Assembly: GCA_963383645.1 (NCBI GenBank) | Contig: OY726562.1 | Location: 315,001-379,000, forward strand | Direction: 5' to 3' | Length of the DNA: 64,000 nucleotides | From: Muscardinus avellanarius | Lineage: Eukaryota > Chordata > Mammalia > Rodentia > Gliridae | Shown here: piece by piece, positions 24,566 to 32,415 of the stretch | Layout: the number at the start of each line of letters is the position of its first letter | How positions within the stretch are numbered: position 1 is the stretch's first letter | Translations under genes and position numbers: made by a program | The notes under the pieces: model-generated | Told to the model about the DNA's origin: nothing | The model's input: the letters and a program-made list of their open reading frames with translations, nothing else | Database searches by the model: none

Positions 24566-24808
24566 AATAATTAATTAATTAATTAATTAATTGAAGGGAT
24601 GCAAGATGGAATTCCCAATTAAAGTCAGCCTGAGGGTAAGCACCGCCACCACCGTCGCCACCACCTCTCTGGGTCCCTGAGCGTCGTCTCCGCAGTCAGG
24701 TGTTTCTCTCACATCACAGCCACCCGTCTCTGGAGGATGCGTGCTAACCCTTCCTGGATTATGGCCAGCGATGGCTGGGAAGGACCATTTTCATAAAGTC
24801 CTAGCTGG

Positions 24809-24997
24809 AGCCAGGTGTGGTGGTGTAGGCCTGTAATGCCAGTATAGACAGAGAGGAGGATCACAGGTTCAAAGCCAGTCTCAGCAACTTATCAAGGCCC
24901 TCAGCAGCTTAGCAAGATCCTGTTTCAAAATTAAATAATAAAATAAAGTAGTGCTGAGGGGTGTAGCTCCAAGGTAGAATGCTTCTGGATTTAATAC

Positions 24998-25003
<6 letters not shown>
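24809..25003 (+). mobile_element. B1-ID SINE, sense, diverged, CA tail
   Basis: AGCCAGGTGTGGTGGTGTAG to AATACCTAGTAACAC, followed by a CA array to about 25040. Confidence 0.85.
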
Positions 25004-25039
<36 letters not shown>

Positions 25040-25055
25040 ACAACTACACAACTGC

Positions 25056-25229
25056 TAGCCAGGTATAGTGGCACATTCTTGTAATTCCAGTACTTGGGAA
25101 GCTAAGACAGGAGGATTGCAGGTTAGAGGCCAGCCTTAGCAACTTGGGGAGACTCTGTCTCAAAATAAAATATAGACTAGGCCTGGAGATGTAGCTCAGA
25201 GGTAGAATGCTCCTGGGTTCAATCCCCAG

Positions 25230-25231
<2 letters not shown>
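25056..25231 (+). mobile_element. B1-ID SINE, sense, CA tail
   Basis: AGCCAGGTATAGTGGCACAT to CAATCCCCAGTTACAC, ending in a CA array. Confidence 0.87.

Positions 25232-25273
<42 letters not shown>
25232..25273 (+). repeat. (CA)n microsatellite
   Basis: About 20 CA units grown from a SINE tail. Confidence 0.93.
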
Positions 25274-25275
<2 letters not shown>

Positions 25276-25482
25276 TTTTAATCCTGTTATCACCTTAAGC
25301 TTTATTAAAATGATAAAAATAAGAAGAAAATGATTATAATCATGTTACATAAGTTACAAAATGGAGTGCCCACATAGGTGAAGAGACAAGTGTTTAAACT
25401 CTTTCTCTCTCATGCCTCCTGATTTTCTCACGTGCATCTATTTTACTTAGCTACCAAGGTGTGTAGCCTTTTTGTCACTTTT

Positions 25483-25790
25483 TAAAATTAAAAGCTGATT
25501 GGTGCATCAGAGTCATGCATGATCGTGATTCCCAGTGACACATTCATCATGCCTATCACATTATTTCCTCTGTCCCCATCCGTCCCCGACGTCCCCATGC
25601 CCTCTCCTCCTCCCCCAGTCCACTGCCCTCCCGTCTCCCTCCATTTCCATGAGATCCCTTCTCTAGCTGTGGCCCTTGGGCTTCCTGATCTTGGTGTGAT
25701 GTTCTCCAGGTCCATCTGTTTTCCTATAAGTGACGTCATCTCATTCTTCATGGCGGAGTAAAGCCCCACTGTATATATGTTAATGTTTAC
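25483..25790 (-). mobile_element. L1 3' UTR fragment, antisense
   Basis: It begins AGCTGATTGGTGCATCAGAG, the antisense L1 3' end seen elsewhere in the window. It continues through a C-rich segment and TTCATGGCGGAGTAAAGCC, which parallels 12920-12945 in the larger L1. About 300 bases, 5'-truncated. Confidence 0.65.
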
Positions 25791-26270
25791 CTGGCCCATG
25801 AGGCTGGAATGAAGCAAACTCTCTTGTCTTGGCTTTGCAGTTGCTAACATGATTCAGAGTGATTGAGCCTACTCCCCTCGAGGAGTCAAACTAAGTTAAA
25901 ACTCTCTGGCCTTGCGAGACCCTCGAATTCAGCTTGGCAGGGTAGATAAATTATTTCCTATAGAAGAATGAGCTGATATACTGTCATGCTTTGAAACACA
26001 TTAAGATGTTTTCTTAAAATCACCATCTTTCAGATTACTCGCATAGAGGAAACTGCTTTTGTTTGGTTATTTTTGTCTTGATTTGTGCAAAGCAAAGTTG
26101 AGAGTACATATTTCAAGCCTTGGTCTGCACTCCTTGGCCCGGTAAATGCTAAGGTGAGTTCCTTGGAGCGGGTGGGGTCGGCTCCCTCTTGAGCTGGCCA
26201 CCCCGAGGGAAGAGCCAGACACCTACATACTCAGGAGATGAAGGTAGAGGGTTAGAAGAGAGTTGTCGAA

Positions 26271-26456
26271 GCCGGGCGTGGTGGGCTTCTCATCCCCGCG
26301 CTTGGGAGGCTGAGACAGGAGGATCACACAGGTTCAAAGCCAGCCTCAGCTACTAAGTGAGGCTCTCAGCAACTTAGACCCTGTTTCCAAATAAAGTATA
26401 AAATAGGTCTGGGAGTGTAGCCCGGAGGTAGAAAGCCCCTGGATTCCACCCCCAGC
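26271..26456 (+). mobile_element. B1-ID SINE, sense, CA tail
   Basis: GCCGGGCGTGGTGGGCTTCT to CACCCCCAGCATCA, intermediate in type (GGTCTGGGAGTGTAGCCCGG tail with GAAAGCCCCTGG). Confidence 0.9.
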
Positions 26457-26457
26457 A

Positions 26458-26502
<45 letters not shown>
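26457..26502 (+). repeat. (CA)n microsatellite
   Basis: About 22 CA units grown from the SINE tail. Confidence 0.95.
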
Positions 26503-26504
<2 letters not shown>

Positions 26505-26622
26505 TAGTTCAGCGCTGTGTGGCTCAGCTTTGAGCTCTTTGCTGAGCGGCAACGTTGACTTGAGAGATTCTGCAAGGAAACTGCTGCGGGAGGCAAGTTC
26601 AGGGGAGGGGAGGCATCTGGGG

Positions 26623-26642
26623 CTATAAATAGCCATGACTCA
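26623..26642 (+). promoter_or_regulatory. MEF2 site (TATA-like) next to an AP-1 site
   Basis: CTATAAATAG at 26623-26632 fits the MEF2 consensus YTAWWWWTAR exactly and also resembles a TATA box. TGACTCA at 26636-26642 is a perfect AP-1 site. Both lie in a unique stretch of intron 2 of a muscle gene. Whether this is an enhancer or a promoter for an isoform without the PDZ domain is not decided by sequence. Confidence 0.4.
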
Positions 26643-26966
26643 GTGGGTCGCTGTCGCAAGGAAGGGAGCCCTGGCTGCACAAGGGACGGGGCCGCGGCCT
26701 CTCACCAAACACTTGCTCACAGGCACTTCAAAAGCTCCTATTTCATTCCTTTCACGGAGCGCAGCCTCTGAAAGGATTACTTGAATTATCTGTAATTTAA
26801 GATTGAGCTGAAGCTGCCGGTTATGTTTATGTGACTTTATAGTGTCTAGAAAAAAAACTTAATAAGACATGGAAGCACTTTGTTACTTTATAGCAAACTA
26901 TTTGAAAATATTCAAATAACTTCAGGTAATGGGCGCTCATGTAACTACATTCATGTAACTATAAAC

Positions 26967-26983
26967 TCTCTCCCTCCCCCCCC

Positions 26984-27027
<44 letters not shown>

Positions 27028-27028
27028 A
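26967..27028 (+). repeat. (CT)n/C-run/(CA)n microsatellite
   Basis: CT-rich run with nine C in a row, then about 18 CA units. Confidence 0.93.
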
Positions 27029-27083
27029 CACTGGGATTTGAGCCCAGAGGCATTGAACCTCCAAGCTGCACCCTTAGTCCTAC

Positions 27084-27121
<38 letters not shown>

Positions 27122-27122
<1 letters not shown>

Positions 27123-27323
27123 TTGTAGTACTGGGGATGAAGCCCAGGGGCTTCTACCTCCAGACTACACTCCCAGACCTATATTTTATATTTTATTACG
27201 AAACAGGGTCTCACTAAGTTTCTGAGAGCCTCACTATAGTTGAGGCTGGCTTTGAACCTGCACGGATCCATCTGTCTCAGTCTCCCAAATGCTGGGATTA
27301 CAAGCGTGCACCACCACGCCGGC
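27122..27323 (-). mobile_element. B1-ID SINE, antisense, nested
   Basis: GGGGATGAAGCCCAGGGGC to CACCACGCCGGC, between TTTA arrays. Confidence 0.88.
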
Positions 27324-27374
27324 TCTTTATTTATTTATTTATTTATTTATTTACTTATTTATTTATTTATTATT

Positions 27375-27556
27375 TGGTGGTACTGGGGTTCCTGGAAACC
27401 CTTCTACCTCCAGGCTACACTCTCAGACCTATTTTTATATTTTTATTTGGAAACAGAGTCTCTTAAGCCAGCGTGGCTGGCTTCGAACTTGGGCGATCCC
27501 CCTGTCTCCACCTCCCAATCGCGGGGATTACAAATTTGCACCAGCATGCCCGGCTC
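27375..27556 (-). mobile_element. B1-ID SINE, antisense, GC-rich subtype, nested
   Basis: GGGGTTCCTGGAAACCCTTC to CCAGCATGCCCGGC, with the AAGCCAGCGTGGCTGG subtype block. Confidence 0.9.
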
Positions 27557-27797
27557 TTTTTATTTATTTATTTTTTACTTTGAAACATCGTCTTGCTAAG
27601 TTCCTGAGGCTGGCCTCAAACCTGCCATCCTCCTATCTTAACCTCCCAAGTACTGGGATTCCAGACGGTCACCACTGCCCCCAGACAACCTGTGCTTTTG
27701 GGAAATAAAAGCTGAGTTTAGAGTGGATTTCAGTTCAAAACCTTTCCTAAGCATTTTTGCTGTGTTTATTTTTAGTGTCATTATTATCATTATCATC

Positions 27798-27980
27798 ATT
27801 TTTTTGTGGTACTAGGAATTGAACCCAGGGCACTCTGCCCTTGAGCTATATCCCCACCCTTTTTATTTTTTTATTTTGAGACCATCTCACTAAGTTGCTG
27901 AGGTTGGCCTTGAACTTGTGATCCTCCTGCGTCAGGCTGGGGAGTCTTGGAGATTATAGGCCTGTGCCACAAAACCCAGA
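27798..27980 (-). mobile_element. B1-ID SINE, antisense
   Basis: GGTACTAGGAATTGAACCCAG to GTGCCACAAAACCCAG. Confidence 0.83.
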
Positions 27981-27991
27981 AATGTAAATCT

Positions 27992-28060
27992 CCACCCCAG
28001 TCCTGGGGATTGGACCCGGGCCTTACACGTGCTAGAAGAGCACTCCACCTGGTTGTGTTC
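27992..28060 (-). mobile_element. ID element fragment, antisense
   Basis: CCTGGGGATTGGACCCGGGCCTTACACGTGCTAGAAGAGCACTCCACC is the complement of a free ID SINE (tRNA-Ala-like). Confidence 0.65.
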
Positions 28061-28217
28061 AGATGTGAGTTTATTCGGAAGCCCTCAGTCCCACACTGCC
28101 AGTGTCCTCTGCAGCTGACTTTGGGAGTCTCCCCACCTGCCACGTTGCGGTTTCGTGAACACCAAGGAGTTTCCCGGGAGCACTCACTCTCTGACTTGAC
28201 TATCTTTCTGTGCGCAG

Positions 28218-28918
28218 ACCCTCCGGCGGAGCAGGTGAGGCTTTGGTCCCTGACGTGGAGAAGGAGCTCCCTGAGCATCTTACACGTGAGGGGTGTGTGG
28301 AAAGGACCACCCTGCAGATTCCTGCCCCAGCCAAGACACCGCCCCGGGGCCTCTTCATCACCCCGGTGGTCCAGGACGGACTTCCCCTAGCTGAGGACCA
28401 GAGAAGCTGTTCGGGAAGTGCTGGGGGCACAGGAGATGCTGGGCAGAGGCCTGAGTGCCCCGGGGCACACCTGCCAGGAGAGCACACCTTCAGCACAGAG
28501 GCTGAGGTCGAGGTTGAGGCCGAGGCTGAGGCTGAGGCTGAGGCTGGGCGGCCAGCTGCCCTGGTCCAGCTGCACCTGTCCCTTCCACCAGGGGGGCCCA
28601 AGGGCACTAGTGGCCCCGTGGTGACTCTGCTGGGAGCAGGAACCCCCAGGCCTTTGGACCCAGACTCCAACCTACAACACGCGGGGACCACCCAAGGAAA
28701 TGCGCACTCCCCTAGCTGGACTGGGGACCCGCCCCCGAGGTGCTCCATCCCCAGCTGCAGCCAGGGGCTGCCGGACCCAGTGGACGCTGACGCACTGGCC
28801 CCGGGGGCCGGCGCTGGGCCGCAGGCGCCACCCCCTCTGGCCTCCGCCCCACCGGCAGAAGCTCAGCACGGCGGCCCAGAGCAAGGCAGACCACACCGGC
28901 ACCGGGCGAGGCATGCGA
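28218..28918 (+). CDS. SYNPO2: SYNPO2 exon 3: variable linker with Glu-Ala repeat
   Basis: The acceptor is TCTTTCTGTGCGCAG ending at 28217. The first base completes the Arg codon left by exon 2, and translation continues PSGGAGEALVPDVEKELPE. The donor is GCGA|GTAAGT after 28918, phase 1. The exon encodes about 233 residues. Anchor blocks matching synaptopodin-2 are ERTTLQI near the start, PLAEDQRS, a central LHLSLPPGGPKGTSGP block, DPDSNL, and a C-terminal RPHRHRARHA. Between these the sequence is poorly conserved, very GC-rich and acidic/proline-rich, with a (Glu-Ala/Val)n run from 28498. The mammalian segment I recall after DPNL, containing HINSIPTNEKADPF and SKIIQISSGREL, is not recognisable here. 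That accounts for much of the shorter protein. No stop interrupts the frame, so it looks functional. The region is probably disordered. No catalytic function is expected. Confidence 0.92.
28498..28548 (+). repeat. SYNPO2: Coding (GAGGCT)n repeat
   Basis: About eight hexamers of GAGG(T/C)(C/T/G) type in exon 3 encode alternating Glu and Val/Ala. The number of units is likely to vary between individuals, and each unit keeps the frame. Confidence 0.85.
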
Positions 28919-30355
28919 GTAAGTCCTGGTCCTGGCGGGGCTGGGCTGGGGGCTGCCGGGCGGGGAGGGCCTTTGCCTGCTGCTTGGCCTGCGTGCACGG
29001 CTCAAAAGGTTTTTCTTAAGCCGTTCATTAGCCTTAAATTAGATTTAATGAATGCACAAAATTAGAAAGTGGAGAAGTCCACTTTGTGAATGGGCCACAG
29101 ATGGGTTGGAACTTCCTCGGGGATCGAAAAACTTTCACGAGCTTCTTTTTAATCTCCAAAGACACAGGAACTGTTGAAGAAAAGATGAATAATGTGCCTT
29201 TTTAAAAAGTATTTTTTTTGTTTTGATAATGATATACAATTTCATGTTAAAATAGCCTAAGAGTGCTGGAAGTCGTGTAGACTCTGAAGTCAAGTGTCAA
29301 GAACAGTTGTCTGCCCCTGGGAGGTGCCTCTAAAACACAGGCGCCCTCCTGATCTTAAAAGCAGAGCTTCCTTCTGAGAAATGTCGCTTTGCAGCTTGAT
29401 GATGCTTGCAGGCGTGTTTGACAGACAAGGACATGTGTAAGGCTCAGCTTGCTGCAGGCGCTGTTGTGTAACCTTCGCTGGACACAGCTCTCCTCCAGGC
29501 CCCAGACTTGACGTGCATGGAGCCCAGAGCTTCTGCGGCCGTGGTGTATCCCAGGGCAGAAAAGGAGCAGGGACAGGACTAAAGGTAGAGGGTACGATGT
29601 TCCGTGTGTGTGTGCATGTGTATACACACGAAGTGCGCACACATACGTAGAAATTTTGGATTGCATTTGAGGGTGTAAAGACAGATTGGTAAAGGCACTG
29701 GCGGCGTGAGCGGTGCTCGGCTGTGAGCTTGGCGTGCTAGGCTCTCTGGCCCTCTGTTACTCTTTTCAAAGCATATTTCTATGTGACCATCTGTGGTTTT
29801 ACTGGCAAGTGGTGCTAATTGTCCTGGTGCTTTATGCATGTGTGTGCCGTCTCCACATTTATGGTGTTAGAGGCGGTGCTCATATGCTTTATGTGTTGGC
29901 AGTGAAGTTACCAGCAACTGACTGTCGGCTTAACAATAAGTTGTGCAACATTACTCAGAAAGGAATCGTGTTTAGCGATGGCCGCATTTTTAACTATTCT
30001 CTCTGCACAGGATCTGGCCACCAGTGAATATCTATAACTTTATCATAAAAGTATTCCTCTGATTATGTTCTTTTTTCAAAACTTAACCACTAAATCTTTT
30101 TTTAACCAAAAGAGCTAATTTTTAATCACAAAGTACCCAAAAATGTTTTTGAAACATTCACTTAACTATTTTAAGGAATTAAAAATTTACTTGTGAATCA
30201 TTTATTAGCATTAAAAACATCATTGTAATTAGCTGATACTGTACATAATTTAACACTAATTCGCTTTATAATAATGGAAAATTTTAAAATATAAATTTTC
30301 ATTATTTTATAACTACCAAGCTATTGTTTTAAATAACCTAATTACTGCATTCTTT

Positions 30356-30567
30356 TCTTTTTTTAATTTTTTGTGGTACTGGGGATGGAATCCAGCAGCA
30401 TTCTACTTCTGAACTACGCCTCCAGCCCTATTTATTCTTTATTTTGAAACAGGCCTCACTGAGTTGCAAAGGGCCTCACTAAGTAGCTGAGGCTGTCTGC
30501 GAACCGAGATCTTCCCATCTCAGCCTTCCGAATGGTGGAATTACAAGCGTGCACCACCACGCCCAGC
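30356..30567 (-). mobile_element. B1-ID SINE, antisense
   Basis: GGTACTGGGGATGGAATCCAG to CACCACGCCCAGC, with TGCATTC-like flanking duplication. Confidence 0.88.
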
Positions 30568-30778
30568 TTGCATTCATTTTTATGCCAGTTAAAACAATCA
30601 TAAGTTATATAATTTAAAAAATTTCCCAAGTTTTACACTTATACTTACTGTAATGAAAGCAACATTGCATTTTAAAAATAGGAATAATTTGTCAAAAAAA
30701 TTTTGTCTAGGTAACTGTGTAACTAGATTCTATTACATGCATTCACAATGATCTAGTACTCTGAATTGTTACTATTAC

Positions 30779-30972
30779 TTTTTTTTTGGTACTAGGCATT
30801 GAACCCAGGGGCATTCTACCTCTAAGCTACACCCACTGCCCTATTTTGTTTTTACTTGGAAATAGGGGCTTGCTAAGTTGCAGAGGGCCTCACAAAGTTG
30901 CTGAGGATGGCCTCAAATCTGTGATCTCAGCCTCCCAAGTACTGGGATTACAAGTGTGTACCGCCACATCCA
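30779..30972 (-). mobile_element. B1-ID SINE, antisense
   Basis: GGTACTAGGCATTGAACCCAG to CGCCACATCCACTG. Confidence 0.87.
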
Positions 30973-31197
30973 CTGTACCTTCTATTATTAATGCAGTGTT
31001 TTGAATTTATAGTAATTCAAAAAGGAATCACATTTAGCTGTAAGTGAAAGGAAGGGGGTGATTGCCAAAGTAAAAGAAGGCCTAAAGATCTAAATTCATT
31101 AGATTAAAACATTTAGAATTTTTTAAATTTTCTAGAAATCGCTTCCTTTTCAAGAGGTTTAGAAACAGTTTTATACTTACATCTTTTTAATTGTTTC

Positions 31198-31383
31198 CTT
31201 TTTTGCAGTACTGGGGATGGACCCCAGGGGTCTTCTACCTCCCAGCTACGCTTACTTGGGAATCATATTCCAGCCCTATTTTTTTATTCTTTATTTTGAA
31301 TCAGGCCCTCAGTAAATAGCTGAGGCTGGCCACGAGCCTGAGACCCTCCTGTCTCAGCCTCCTAAGTACTGGGATTACAAGCT
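31198..31383 (-). mobile_element. B1-ID SINE, antisense, with short insertion
   Basis: AGTACTGGGGATGGACCCCAG to GGGATTACAAGCT. About 20 extra bases sit in the ID part, and the head is truncated. Confidence 0.82.
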
Positions 31384-31407
31384 ATCTTTTTAAAATATGG
31401 AAGTACA

Positions 31408-31777
31408 CATTATGCTAAGTGAGATTAGTCAGTCACAAAAAATAAGAAATCAGATGCTTTCCCTAATATGTGAAAGCTAAGGAGAAATGGGTCATAGGAG
31501 GAACTCTAGATGAAAAAGGAAATCCTATAAAGGAGCAAACAAGACAACCTAAAGGAGGAGAAAGGAGGGGGGAAGAAGGAAAATCTCTAAAACACACAAT
31601 GTACTTAAACATATCGAAGTCAACCACAAAGCCAAGCAAGGGAAGGAGGGATGGGGAGGGAATGGGGTGGGAATTGGGTAGGGGTTAAATTGGTGATGTG
31701 TACATGTCTATACATACAAGTTTTTTACCCCAATATGATGTATGAATATAATGCACCAATAAAAAATTTTTTAAAAA
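31408..31777 (+). mobile_element. L1 3' end, sense, with target-site duplication
   Basis: The sequence runs from GCTAAGTGAGATTAGTCAGTC through an AG-rich segment to ATGCACCAATAAAAAATT, the sense form of the rodent L1 3' UTR. TGGAAGTACA occurs on both sides (31398-31407 and 31778-31787), which marks a 5'-truncated insertion. Confidence 0.75.
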
Positions 31778-31910
31778 TGGAAGTACAAAGTATATATTAC
31801 CTTATTTCAGCAAAATATTATATCCTTAATTATGTTATTTTAATTGTAATTGTGTTCTATTATCTGGTATTTCCTAGCCTGTTTTTTTAATTGTTAAAGT
31901 ATAAGAATTC

Positions 31911-32018
31911 AGCTGGACACGGTAGCACATGCCTACCCTCCCAATACTTGAGAGACTGAGACTGGAGGAGCTCAGCAGTAGAATGCCCCTGGGATCAATC
32001 CCCAGTACAGAAAAAAAA
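31911..32018 (+). mobile_element. B1-ID SINE, sense, internally deleted
   Basis: GCTGGACACGGTAGCACATG to CAATCCCCAGTACAG, joining the head directly to the tail, with TATAAGAATT / TGTAAGAATT flanks. Confidence 0.75.
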
Positions 32019-32167
32019 GTGTAAGAATTGATAGAAATACAGTGTATGAAACTTATGTTCTAATCAGCGTATATAAAACGTATTTACATAAGTGGATGAC
32101 ACAGGACATCGATAGTGTTATAGATATTGAATGTTATTATACAAGTGTCAATTTGAGAGGAGATAAG

Positions 32168-32287
32168 AGGCTGGGGTGTGGCTCAGTGGTGTGTGTTTAA
32201 TGTATATGAGGCCCTAGGTTCAATCCCTGCACCAAAAAGAAAAAAAGGAAAAAGAAAAAGAAAAGAAAAGGAAAGGAAACAAAAAGA
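32168..32287 (+). mobile_element. ID SINE, sense, with A-rich tail
   Basis: GAGGCTGGGGTGTGGCTCAG to CAATCCCTGCACC and a long AAAAG tail. It lies about 130 bases before the exon 4 acceptor and contributes to an open frame that runs into the exon. Confidence 0.8.
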
Positions 32288-32415
32288 GTTGGGTTCCTTG
32301 AAGCTTCAGAGCCCACTTGTAGGAAGGTGTGTGTCTCCATGTCCCCCGCGGAGCGGGGTCTGGGTCCTGCGGGTGGTCCTCAGCTCACCAACAGTACAAT
32401 CTTTTCTTCCCACAG

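Larger units (their letters stand above)
27029..27686 (-). mobile_element. B1-ID SINE, antisense, outer member of a three-element nest
   Basis: The ID end (GGGATTTGAGCCCAGAGGC) is at 27033-27080. The B1 end (GAAACATCGTCTTGCTAAG to ACCACTGCCCCCAGAC) is at 27585-27686. Two other SINEs and TTTA arrays fill its central linker. Confidence 0.85.
23138..28217 (+). other. SYNPO2: SYNPO2 intron 2
   Basis: This is the 5.1 kb between the PDZ exon and exon 3. The unique parts are 23138-24372, 24575-24808, 25790-26270, 26503-26966 and 28061-28217. 26503-26966 is notable for a MEF2 plus AP-1 pair. The rest is SINEs, CA arrays and an L1 3' end. Confidence 0.85.
28919..32415 (+). other. SYNPO2: SYNPO2 intron 3
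   Basis: This 3.5 kb intron is GC-rich just after exon 3 and then strongly AT-rich (30050-31200). It holds three antisense SINEs, a sense L1 3' end, a short SINE and an ID element ending about 120 bases before the exon 4 acceptor. No coding block was seen in the unique stretch 28919-30355. Confidence 0.85.

Noticed and set aside
25001..25273. Regularly spaced repeats resembling an array
   Set aside because: Two SINEs with CA tails side by side, not a CRISPR array.
32178..32415. Open frame extending exon 4 of SYNPO2 upstream with an ATG
   Set aside because: It crosses a good splice acceptor at 32415, the upstream part is ID SINE and A-rich tail, and the exon 3 phase fits exactly at 32416.
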